Shown here one piece after another: positions 56,150-64,000 of a DNA stretch of 64,000 nt. The DNA is from Bufo bufo (taxonomy: Eukaryota > Chordata > Amphibia > Anura > Bufonidae): NCBI RefSeq assembly GCF_905171765.1, contig NC_053390.1, positions 515,430,852 through 515,494,851 of the forward strand. Direction: 5' to 3'. The first letter of the stretch is position 1. Each line of letters begins with the position of its first letter. The translations under genes and the position numbers were made by a program. Under the pieces are notes generated by a model that was given only the letters and a program-made list of their open reading frames with translations, had not been told where the DNA came from and searched no databases.

Positions 56150-56728
56150 CCCACCTTACTTCCTGCACCGGAGCGTGATAGGAAGATGCGCGAGTACAAG
56201 CGCACGTTGGTAGACGTGCTACTGAGAGCGTTCCCAAATGTCACAGAGGAACAAGTGGAAGCCCAAGGCGAAGGCAGAGGAGGAGCAAGAGGTCGCCAAC
56301 GCAGCTGTGTCACGGCCAGCTCCTCTGAGGGCAGGGTTAGCATGGCAGAGATGTGGAAAAGTTTTGTCACCACGCCACAGCTAACTGCACCACCACCTGA
56401 TACGGAACGTGTTAGCAGGAGGCAACATTTCACTAACATGGTGGAACAGTACCTGTGCACACCCCTCCACGTACTGACTGATGGTTCAGCTCCATTCAAC
56501 TTCTGGGTCTGCAATTTGTCCACGTGGCCAGAGCTAGCCTTTTATGCCTTGGAGGTGCTGGCCTGCCTGGCGGCCAGCGTTTTGTCTGAACGTGTATTCA
56601 GCACGGCAGGGGGCGTCATTACAGACAAACGCAGCCGCCTGTCTATAGCCAATGTGGACAAGCTGACGTTCATAAAAATGAACCAGGCATGGATCCCACA
56701 GGACCTGTCCATCCCTTGTGCAGATTAG

Positions 56729-57232
56729 ACATTTATAACTACCTTACCTTAACCATATATTCTTGTACTCCAGGTCACATCTTCATTCAATCCTCTTTTT
56801 TTAATTTTACCATTATATTGCGGGGCAACCCAAAGTTGAATGAACCTCTCCTCTGTCTGGGTGCCGGGGACTAAAAATATCTGACAGTGGCCTGTTCCAG
56901 TAGTGGGTGACATGAAGCCTGATTCTCTGCTATGGGACCTCTCTCCAATTGATATTGGTTAATTTTTTATTTATTTTTTTAAATTCATTTCCCTATCCAC
57001 ATTTCCCTATCCATTTATTTGCAGGGGATTTACCTACATTTTGCTGCCTTTTGCAGCCCTCTAGCCCTTTCCTGGGCTATTTTACAGCCTTTTTAGTTCC
57101 CGAAAAGTTGACTTCAATGGGGTTCGGGTTCAGGGCGAAGTTCGGGTCGAGTTCGGATTCCTAACCCGAACATTTTCGGGAAGTTCGGCCGAACTTCTCG
57201 CACCCGAACATCCAGGTGTTCGCTCAACTCTA
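56729..57232. other. 3' region and right end of hAT D
   Basis: Non-coding. From about 57095 it is built of GTTCGGGTT, GTTCGGGTCGAGTTCGG, AACCCGAAC and GTTCGGCCGAAC motifs and mirrors the left subterminal region (43715-43825). These are likely transposase-contact sites by analogy with other hAT elements. This is an inference. Confidence 0.65.
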
Positions 57233-57240
57233 CTCCTAAT

Positions 57241-57894
57241 GTTTTTGAGGGTCAACAGCAGGCCAGCAATCATAATTTTTCAAGGGTGTGTATGGTGCCC
57301 TCTTTTATGTGTAATAAAGGGTGTATTGGAGTGCCGGTTTCTTGTAATTTTTGGCAGCCCTTTCCCTAAGTGCATAGGGTTTATGAGTGTAGGAGTCCCA
57401 CTACCTGAACAATTGTACCACAATGTGAATGAAGCTCTCCTTTATGTGATATACAGGTTGTATCGGAGTGCCTCTTCCTTGTAATTTTTGGCAGCACTTG
57501 CACTTTATATACAAGTAAATATACAGGAAAGAATGTTTCCAAACAATTTTTCCTCTAAAATCGATTTTATCTTCGGTTTTTGTGCGTATTATTGTCAGTC
57601 TGTAAAATTTGCGTACTACTTGGACAACATTGTTCCCAGCAGTGACCTGGGAGTCCAAGATGCATCCAGACATCCTCCCCATGCTGTTCCCGAACCATTT
57701 AAGTGGTGTTTCCATCAATTTCTGACCTTTTCCTATGAACCAGACACCCTCCCCTCTTCAGAGCAAGGGGTGCCTGGTTTAATGCTCAGGTTCTCCCATT
57801 GACTTCCATTGTGCTTGGGTGCTCGGTAGAGCACCCGAGCATCCCGAGGTGTTCTACTTGAGCACCCGAGCACTTTGGTGCTCGACCAACACTA
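57241..57894. other. 3' region and right end of hAT C
   Basis: It resumes the minisatellite unit, then holds an imperfect direct repeat with GTATTGGAGTGCC/GTATCGGAGTGCC and CTTGTAATTTTTGGCAGC (about 57322 and 57462). It closes with a cluster of GTGCTCGGGTGCTC-type motifs in both orientations (57818-57885). No gene. Confidence 0.65.
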
Positions 57895-58159
57895 TTACTC
57901 ATCAAAGGGCCAGAGTATAACCCCAATAGGTTTCCCCTAGAGGTATTGGCTGTGAGGCCACAGAGGCCACATATATCCCGGAGCTGGAGGTGTTCCCGGA
58001 CAATTTGGGACCGCCCAACTTCAGGACCCCAATCTGGTACAGGCGAGGGAGAAATTGACTGCATTAAATGGGGTAGCCTAACAACCAGGCACAGAAGCTG
58101 TATTTCCCCATATGGCTGTTTCCCAGGACTTACTGTACTGCGTCGACAAGGTCTGATAG

Positions 58160-58729
58160 GAGGTAGTGGAGCAGCTAGTAGTACCACAGCCCTACCGCCG
58201 GGCAGTATTAGACTTGGCTCACACACATGTAATGGGAAGTCATCTTGGGTTCAAAAAGACACAAGAGCATTTACTCCAGCGGTTCTTTTAACCTAGTGTC
58301 TATGAAGAGGTTTTATGAGTCGTGTCCAGAGTGTCAGATTACTGCTCCCACAGCGAATTTCTGTAGTCCACTGGTACCTTTTGAGCAGATCGCTATGGAT
58401 CTTGTGGGGCCCGTGGTAAAGTCAGCCCGGGGCCACCAGCACATATTAGTGAAGTTGGACTATGCGACTTGGTATCTGGAGGCCATTCCTCTCCGCCATA
58501 CCTCAGCCAAACTTATTGCCAGGGAACTATTTGCCATGTTTTGGGCCACCGCATTGGGTTGCCCATAGAGATCCTTACGGATCAAGGTGCTCCTTTTATA
58601 TCCAAAGTGACAAATGAGTTGTGCAAGCTGCTTCGAATCAAGCAGTTATGTACATCAGTGTACCATCCCCAAACAGATGGGCTGGTGGAAAGGTTTAATA
58701 AAACCCTAAAGAGTATGTTAAAAAGGTAG
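58160..58729 (+). pseudogene. Gmr1-like integrase
   Basis: The zinc domain is visible in broken frame near 58205-58345 (L-D-L-A-H-T-H, G-S-H-L-G, then S-C-P-E-C-Q). The core follows: I-A-M-D-L-V-G-P (first Asp, about 58395), then after a frame change near 58560 I-L-T-D-Q-G-A-P-F-I-S (second Asp) and V-Y-H-P-Q-T-D-G-L-V-E-R-F-N (catalytic Glu). All three catalytic acids are present, though not in one frame. It lies upstream of reverse transcriptase, the reverse of the order in the Gypsy element at 44898. Confidence 0.85.
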
Positions 58730-59397
58730 TATCCCAAAATGGCAAGGACTGGGATATCTTGTTGCCATATTTGATGTTTATTGTCCGAGAGGTACCCCAG
58801 TCCTCAAAGTTTTCCCCGTTCGAACTGTTATATGGCATACATCCCAGAGGCCTGCTGGACATTGCCAAAGAGACATGGGAGCAGGAGCCTACTCCCCAAA
58901 AGAGTGCAATAGAGCACATTGCTGATATGCAGGACAGGATTGCATCAGTAATACCCATTGTGAGATAACATCTTGTACAGGCTCAGAGCCATGGGTATAA
59001 CAGAAAGGCCACAGTCAGTACCTTTTCCCCAGGAGATAGAGTTCTTGAGCTCGTACCCACTGCTGAGAGTAAGGTTCTGGCCAAGTGGCAAGAGTCCTAT
59101 GAAGTTTGGGAAAAAGTGGGCGAAGGTAATTATAAAATATATCAGCCTGTGCGGAGAAAACCAGAACAAATATATCACGTAAACTTGCTAAAGGACCAAG
59201 AATCCCTGTGGACCACTGAGGCGCTGGTTGGTACTATTGTAGACCCTCCAACATCAGTCCAAACAGAGTTCAGAGTAAAAAATAGCAGAAACCCTGTCCA
59301 AACAACAGAAACCGGAGGACAGGAAATTAGTGCAGCAGAATCGTACTGATCGTACATTAGTGGTCCAGCATGACATTGTCACGAGCCGCGGGTAAGG
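58730..59397 (+). pseudogene. Gmr1-like integrase C-terminus and linker
   Basis: Fragments continue the integrase: F-S-P-F-E-L-L-Y-G-I-H-P-R-G and a region with R-K-P-E-Q-I-Y-H-V-N-L-L-K, a typical integrase tail (compare H-V-N-L-L-K in other elements). Frames change near 58970 and 59100. A variable segment follows up to the reverse transcriptase. Confidence 0.7.
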
Positions 59398-60644
59398 GTA
59401 CAAGTGAAACCGTACTATGTGCCAGAGGCCCGGAGACAAGCCATTACAGAAGAGGTATAGAATATGCTTAGCCTAGGAGTTATTGAGGAATCCAATAGAA
59501 AGTGTGCTAGTCCCATTGTGTTGATTCTAAAGCCGGATGGATCGTTACGATTTTGTAACGATTTCTGGAAATTGAATGAAGTGTCAAAGTTTGACCTTTA
59601 TACAATGCCCCGGGTTGACGAGCTGATTGTAAGAGTGGGCCAGGCCCAGTTCTTTATGAAGCTGGATTTAACCAAGGGTTAATGGCAGGTACCTCTGACA
59701 GAGTCAGCAAAGGAAAAGATCGCCTTTGTCACACCAGAGGGACTTTACCACTATGTCATTTTGCGTTTTGGGTTACATGTTGCTCCTGCCATGTTCCAGA
59801 GGCTAATGGACATAGTCTTAAAACCTCATTGGAAATACGCATCCGCCTACTTGGATGATATCATTATCCATATTGGCGACTGGCAGTCGCATTTGTCCTA
59901 TCTGCAGGCAGTCGTGGACTCACTCCGTGATGCGGGCTTGACTGCAAATTCTCCAAAGTGTACCATAGGGCTAGAGGAGGCTCATTATTTTGGGTATGTG
60001 ATTGGCTGTGGGATCATCAAACCTCAAATAAACAAAGTCAAGGCCATTCAAAATTGGCCCCGACCTGTCACGATGAAGCAAGTCAACACGTTTCTCGACA
60101 TAATTGGGTATTATAGGCGGTTTGTACCCAATTTCGCCAGGAGGGCTTCACCCCTGACCGATCTGCTGAAAGGAAGGAAATCAGTCAGGATTCGGTGGAA
60201 TCCTCAGGGAAAATAAGCATTTCAGGCCCTGAAATTGTCCCTATGTGAACAACCCATCCTGTCCAGCCCCAACTTTAAGGGAGAATTAATCTCCCAAATG
60301 GACGCATCTGAAGTAGGGCTAGGAGCCGTTCTGTCTCAAAAAGTGAACAGAGATGAACATCCCATCACTTATTTGAGTAGAATGTTTACCCCAGCAGAAA
60401 AGAACTATAGTGTAGTGGAGTCCTTACAGTACTACCTGCTGGGGCGTCATTTTCGCCTGGTGACGGATCATTCACCGTTGGTCTGAATGAGAAATTCTCA
60501 GGTCACCAGGTGGTTTCTCTCCTTATAGAATTTAAATTTCTCAGTGGAACATCGAGTGGGAAAACTACAGGGTAATGTGGATGCCCTGTCACGAGCATCA
60601 TGTTTTGGTGCAAATGTTCACCCCCACAGGTTTGAACAGAGGTA
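59398..60644 (+). pseudogene. Gmr1-like reverse transcriptase and RNase H
   Basis: The reverse transcriptase reads S-P-I-V-L-I-L-K-P-D-G-S-L-R-F-C-N-D, then K-L-D-L-T-K-G followed by a stop (TAA at 59680) where Y-W is usual. It goes on with F-G-L-H-V-A-P-A-M-F-Q and the catalytic Y-L-D-D (59848-59859), then F-L-D-I-I-G-Y-Y-R-R-F-V-P-N-F. A second stop (TAA at 60214) precedes RNase H, which has M-D-A-S-E-V-G-L-G-A-V-L-S-Q and V-T-D-H. The end reads N-V-D-A-L-S-R just before the LTR. The domains are Ty3/Gypsy-like in sequence, although the gene order is not. Confidence 0.9.
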
Positions 60645-60716
60645 TGTGAGGCAGTGACAGGCCTCATATATGAAGGAAGGTATGTATATCCAAGAATGCT
60701 GCAAGAAACCTATTAA

Positions 60717-61426
60717 AGGGTTTCTATCACTTGGTATGACATAATTAGCTGTCAGACACTAGCGATCCGCTAGTGTCTGCTCTGGCCAACCATCCTACTA
60801 TAATCACTTGTGGGGCAGCGGTTTTGCTAAAAAACTAACTTTTATAAATATGCTAATGAGCCTCTAGGTGCTATGTGGGCGTCATTAGCACCTAGAGGCT
60901 CCGTCTACCTTCATACACAGCCGCCGCCCAGCGCGTCCCTCCAGCCCGCCCATGTCCTCCTCCGTGTGACGAAGCGGACGAGTTCTCGCGCATGCGCCGT
61001 GCGCGGCTGTATTCGGCGCATTTGAGATCTCAGCTCGGAGCGGTCAGACATTCAATGCGCATGCGCCGAATACAGCCGCGCATGCGCATTGAATGTCTGA
61101 CCGCTCCGAGCTGAGATCTCAAATGCCCGAATACAGCCGCGCACGGCGCATGCGCGAGAACTCGTCCGCTGCGTCACACGGAGGAGGACATGGGCGGGCT
61201 GGAGGGACGCGCTGGGCGGCGGCTGTGTATGAAGGTAGACGGAGCCTCTAGGTGCTAATGACGCCCACATAGCACCTAGAGGCTCATTAGCATATTTATA
61301 AAAGTTAGTTTTTTAGCAAAACCGCTGCCCCACAAGTGATTATAGTAGGATGGTTGGCCAGAGCAGACACTAGCGGATCGCTAGTGTCTGACAGCTAATT
61401 ATGTCATACCAAGTGATAGAAACCCT
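60717..61426. mobile_element. TTAA hairpin MITE (AGGGTTTC ends), 710 bp
   Basis: The ends AGGGTTTCTATCACTTGG and CCAAGTGATAGAAACCCT are inverted, with TTAA at 60713-60716 and 61427-61430. The 5' LTR shows the empty site (CCTATTAAGGAG). Nearly the whole element folds back: GACACTAGCGATCCGCTAGT, CATTAGCACCTAGAGGCTCC, GAGATCTCAGCTCGGAGCGG and their reverses. The GC-rich centre has CGCATGCGCC palindromes. Non-coding. Confidence 0.93.
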
Positions 61427-61439
61427 TTAAGGAGATGTA

Positions 61440-61735
61440 AAGATAAAGGAAAGTTCAGCAGCTCTCACCTGCCCCTCCTTCAGCTGTGAGCACGGATTAC
61501 CCGTGGGCAGGTACCGGGCGGCAGTATGCAAAAAAGAGTTTCAAGGAATCCAGCTCCACTTTGATAAAGGAATATTATTTATTTTACTTGCGGTAAAATC
61601 TCATCCATAAGTTACAAAAATAGCAGTCTTGACAAGACTGCTATTTTTGTAACTTATGGATGACATTTCACCGCAAGCAAAATAAATAATATTCCTTTAT
61701 CAAAGTGGAGCTGGATTCCTTGAAACTCTTTTTTA
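61440..61735. mobile_element. 296-bp hairpin insertion, 13-bp duplication
   Basis: TTAAGGAGATGTA is repeated exactly at 61427-61439 and 61736-61748. The insert has about 100 bp of single sequence, then two ~96-bp arms in inverted orientation meeting at CAGTCTTGACAAGACTG. The arms contain CAAGGAATCCAGCTCCACTT and AACTTATGGATGA. A 13-bp duplication fits retrotransposition. The layout is like an inverted pair of Penelope-type terminal repeats; this is an inference. Confidence 0.75.
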
Positions 61736-61992
61736 TTAAGGAGATGTATATCGTCATTTGCTGTGGTGCACCTGAGATGTGCCAAGGTACCCGGCCTTGG
61801 TGGAGAGGAATCCAGAATCTAGAGTGTCCACTAAGATAGATAGTGGACACTGTTGTTACCTAGTATAGCTGGTAACAGCTAATCTGGGCCTAGTTTTTAC
61901 TGGGAGTAAGCAGAGAGCTGGGTGGGTGCTTAGTCCCCATGATCCACTCCGGGGTTTATACGTGGCCCATGTCCACGATTGCGTTTAAAAGT

Positions 61993-62090
61993 CAGCAGCA
62001 TGAGGCAGGGTGTGTCTGTTGTGTGAGAGGCTGCAGTTCACACCCTGCAAGGCGCATGTGAAGCAAACACTAGCCTGTGGACTCTTTTAA
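61993..62090. other. Spacer before the Penelope-like element
   Basis: GC-mixed stretch with GCAGTTCACACCCTGCA; not recognised. Confidence 0.4.
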
Positions 62091-63509
62091 AGGGCAGGCC
62101 AATTGTTTCAGGGATCAATAGCCTCACACAGCAGACCCTTCGTCCTAACTCTCCCCTCATATGTGGGTGATTCTGTGGAGGTTGTTAACAAGCTGGATGG
62201 CCTCCACGTCGAGGTCCATACGTTGCTTGCCATTCTTGATGTGGAGGCCCTCTATAGCTCCATTCCCCATGAGGGTGAAATAGAGGCGGTACGGTATTTT
62301 TTACCGCAAAGAGGGACATAATTTTTCCCACATAATGAGTTTGTCATCAACCTCATTAGGGTAATTCTCTATCACAACGTGTTTTTATTAAATCGCCGTT
62401 TCTACCACCAGCTCAAGGGCGTGGCCATGGGGTGTCCATGTGCGCCATCTTATGCCAACCTGTACCTGGGCTGGTGGGAGATGAAATTTTGCCATGGTCC
62501 TCTTATAACTCGATGTGGCTTAGGTACATCGATGATGTGCGGATCCTCTGGACAGGGACAGTGGAACAATACAGTGAATTTGTCAAGGCCCTAAATACTA
62601 ACAAATGTGGCTTTCTCGATTTAAATATTATGAAGACTGAGGATGGTAAAATTTATACCAGTCTATTTTGTAAACAAACATCAACTAACAGCCTGTTGCA
62701 CTGGGATAGCTGCCACCCTCTTCCTCTAAAGAGAGGGATATCAAAGGGACAGTATCTCAGGGTTAGACTCAATTGTTCTTCCATCTCAGATTTTTTGCAT
62801 AAAAGCTAAAGACCCAGTGAGTAGGTTTTTGAGACAAGGATACCCTCACAAGGTTCTTGCATCTGCTTACCAACACTTGGTCGCATGCGCCCGTGAGTCC
62901 CTCCTTAATCCAAGAAAGAGACAGGGGGATGATGAACAGATTCTACTTATAGCAACTTTTGATGCAGCGGTGTGGTTCGGGACATTTTACAAAAACACTG
63001 GGTGTTGCCTTAAAATAGATACTGACATTTCACATCTTGTGGGTGATCGGCCAACTCTAACTTATCATAGGGGGCACAATTTGAGGGATAGACTAGTTCA
63101 TAGCTTCTTTCAGACTCCGCCTCCAGATACTTGGCTGACCAACCCCATGCAAGGGACTTTCCGTTGTAGTGGCTGTTTGGCATGTGATTCAATTAAACCA
63201 GGCCGCTCTATTATGAGCACGACCACCTACAGATCATACAGTATTAGATGTTTTGTAAACTGCAGATCCTCTGGCCTTGTGTACTTGGCCATATGTATTT
63301 CTGGCTTGCAATACATTGGAAAAACGATTCGTAAATTTTGCCGGAGGATTGGCGAACATCTAAATTATATTAAGAAAAATGCAGATACTCCTATCGCACG
63401 CCATATCAATTTACATCACTCTGGAGATGTACGTTCGATCCTATTTCAAGGGATTGAGATCATAAGACCATCTCCGAGAGGAGGCAATTTCCTCCGGAAA
63501 GAAGCCTAG
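62091..63509 (+). pseudogene. Penelope-like element, reverse transcriptase and GIY-YIG
   Basis: The reading starts at G-R-P-I-V-S-G-I-N-S-L (62091), the first conserved block of Penelope-like reverse transcriptases, so the 5' part is missing. Next come L-A-I-L-D-V-E-A-L-Y-S-S-I-P-H-E (about 62226), Q-L-K-G-V-A-M-G-C-P-C-A-P-S-Y-A-N-L-Y (about 62409), then in another frame W-L-R-Y-I-D-D-V-R-I-L-W (about 62515) and F-L-D-L-N-I. The last frame, 62817-63509, ends with a GIY-YIG-type nuclease: G-L-V-Y-L-A-I-C, then L-Q-Y-I-G-K-T-I-R-K-F-C-R-R-I-G-E-H and A-R-H-I-N-L-H-H. In the family the nuclease nicks the target and the enzyme primes from it. A stop near 62320 and frame changes at about 62480 and 62815 kill the copy. 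The 3' limit is about 63540. Confidence 0.9.
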
Positions 63510-63573
63510 TGGACCTTTAGGCTGAACACAATGCAACCTTTAGGCTTAAATTATCATCATTATCACCTTTGTT

Positions 63574-64000
63574 CCTGTCACAGTAGTTATGCCCAGATAT
63601 GTGCCCTCACATAGTAGTTATGTCAAATATGTGTCCCCTTACAGTAGTTATGCCCAGATATGTGCCTACCTCACAGTAGTAATGCCAGATTATGTGTCCC
63701 CTCACAGTAGTAATGCCCAGTTATGTGTCCCCTCACAGTAGTAATGCCCAGTTATGTGCCCCCTCACAGTAGTAATGCCAAATATGTGCCCCCTGACAGT
63801 AGTAATGCCAGATTATGTGCCCCTCACACTAGTAATGCCAGATTATGTGCCCCTCACAGTAGTTATGCCAGATTATGTGCCCTTTCACAGTATTTATGCC
63901 CAGTTATGTGCCCCCTCAAAGCAGATATGCCCTGATATGTGCCCCCTCAGAGTGATTATGCCAGATTATGTGTCCTCTTACAGTAGTAATGCCAGATTAT
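63574..64000 (+). repeat. ~35-bp minisatellite, runs off the window
   Basis: At least twelve imperfect units of CCCCTCACAGTAGTAATGCC, AGATTATGTG, with variants TTATGCCCAGATATGTG and AATGCCCAGTTATGTG. The array continues past the window edge. An open frame at 63723-63935 is a by-product of the repeat. Confidence 0.92.

Larger units (their letters stand above)
50483..56728 (+). pseudogene. hAT (BED-finger) transposase, copy D
   Basis: It starts M-G-K-T-S-S-K-G-C-G-R-G at 50483, followed by a Gly/Arg-rich then Ser/Thr-rich N-terminus. Two frame changes precede the BED finger (about 51290-51420, C-T-L-C). The finger's histidine half (M-T-R-H-L-H-A-K-H) lies beyond an LTR-like insertion, at 54017. 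From 54017 to 56728 one frame stays open through the DDE-type core (L-T-T-D-T-W-T-S-K, L-T-A-H-W-V-N-V, V-C-D-N-G-R-N-L) and the acidic insert (about 55560-55630). It continues to the dimerisation end (S-E-R-V-F-S-T-A-G-G-V-I-T-D-K-R). The exceptions are one TAG at 55235 and the MITE at 55882. The family enzyme makes hairpin-intermediate cuts and 8-bp duplications. This copy cannot be functional but is the best preserved of the four. Confidence 0.9.
43704..57232 (+). mobile_element. hAT element D, exact duplication CTCCTAAT
   Basis: CTCCTAAT is repeated exactly at 43696-43703 and 57233-57240. The ends TAGGGATGAGCGAAC and GTTCGCTCAACTCTA are inverted. Both subterminal regions are built from TTCGGGTT/AACCCGAA motifs. 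Inside are a leader with diverged tandem repeats, a BED-hAT transposase gene on the plus strand, a Gypsy element 40 bp upstream of its start codon, an LTR-like insertion in the BED finger and a small hAT MITE. Without insertions it would be about 5.1 kb. It is the youngest of the four large hAT copies by the state of its ends and gene. Confidence 0.95.
31658..57894 (+). mobile_element. hAT element C, host of further insertions
   Basis: The left end TAGTGTTGAGCGAGCATG and right end GCTCGACCAACACTA are inverted. Its own sequence lies at 31658-31842, 33711-34466, 39275-43695 and 57241-57894, about 6 kb. Order: left end, 95-bp tandem array, transposase pseudogene on the plus strand, 3' region with a ~45-bp minisatellite, and a right end built of GAGCACCCGAGC motifs. 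The flanking eight bases (GTCCCTAT left, TTACTCAT right) match at only half the positions, so the duplication is decayed or one end was replaced. Confidence 0.75.
30009..61992 (+). mobile_element. Gmr1-like LTR retrotransposon, split by a 26-kb nest
   Basis: Two diverged LTRs (30009-30335 and 60645-61992, the second interrupted) share TGTGAGGCAGTGACAGGCCT at the start and GTCCACAATTGCGTTTAAAA at the end. Between them, in order, are a gag with a SCAN-like fold (30380-31030), a CCHC knuckle (about 31125-31175), a retroviral-type protease (about 31290-31590), an integrase (about 58160-58730), a reverse transcriptase (about 59400-60220) and RNase H (about 60235-60600). Integrase ahead of reverse transcriptase, with a Gypsy-like reverse transcriptase, is the unusual order described for Gmr1-type elements of deuterostomes. 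hAT element C (31658-57894) sits between protease and integrase. Stops and frameshifts make the copy dead. I could not find its target duplication. Confidence 0.85.
60645..61992 (+). repeat. Gmr1-like 3' LTR with two insertions
   Basis: The LTR pieces are 60645-60716, 61427-61439 and 61736-61992. They align with the 5' LTR in order, so the two insertions can be removed exactly: a TTAA hairpin MITE (60717-61426) and a 296-bp hairpin with a 13-bp duplication (61440-61735). Confidence 0.9.

Noticed and set aside
31658..57894. Claim of an 8-bp duplication for hAT C
   Set aside because: GTCCCTAT and TTACTCAT agree at only four of eight positions.
30009..60644. Two separate partial retrotransposons (gag side and pol side)
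   Set aside because: Related LTRs occur at the two outer edges only, orientation agrees, and the gap is exactly a hAT element with its contents, so one element is simpler.
63574..64000. Regular repeats resembling a CRISPR array
   Set aside because: Units are imperfect and contiguous, without unique spacers, and the DNA is eukaryotic. The same holds for 43196-43695 and 38126-38560.

Overview
No host gene, tRNA, rRNA or bacterial-type feature is supported in this window. It is eukaryotic repeat DNA, most likely from an anuran amphibian. That call is an inference from the mix seen here: CR1-type LINE, several Tc1-like elements, BED-finger hAT elements, TTAA-target piggyBac elements and hairpin MITEs, a chromodomain Ty3/Gypsy element, a Gmr1-like retrotransposon and a Penelope-like element. 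Many of the non-coding repeats also look like frog repeats I recognise. Species cannot be given.

Layout. 1-8.1 kb: hAT 3' remnant, microsatellite, Harbinger-like MITE, decayed Tc1-like transposase, L2-like tail, 5'-truncated CR1-type LINE (minus), second Harbinger-like MITE, long-arm hairpin MITE, TTAA element holding a hAT MITE. 8.2-15.5 kb: decayed hAT element A (minus), then AT-rich hAT-ended MITEs with nested hairpins and a non-autonomous piggyBac copy with ATAA at both ends. 15.5-23.1 kb: decayed Tc1-like element, unclassified LTR-like DNA, a 2.8-kb TTAA element rich in hairpins and 350-bp repeats, and a run of TTAA hairpin MITEs. 23.3-29.9 kb: a solo LTR (repeat GGTTG) split by a full-length 6.0-kb piggyBac element with an apparently intact 650-residue transposase.

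30.0-62.0 kb is one nested structure. A Gmr1-like retrotransposon is the outer shell, with domain order gag, protease, integrase, reverse transcriptase, RNase H. Between protease and integrase it holds hAT element C. C holds a Tc1-like element (itself hit by a 202-bp insertion), hAT element B, and hAT element D. D holds an almost intact chromodomain Gypsy element, a coding-free LTR-like insertion and a small hAT MITE. The right Gmr1 LTR holds a TTAA hairpin MITE and a 296-bp hairpin insertion. 62.1-63.5 kb: Penelope-like element with reverse transcriptase and GIY-YIG domains, then a 35-bp minisatellite running off the window.

Only two long reading frames look intact: the piggyBac transposase (26825-28777, minus) and the Gypsy Gag-Pol (45532-49743, minus). 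The Gypsy copy has lysine where the integrase catalytic glutamate should be. All other transposase and reverse transcriptase genes carry stops, frameshifts or insertions. Most ends given are supported by target-site duplications read directly from the sequence; where ends are uncertain this is said.
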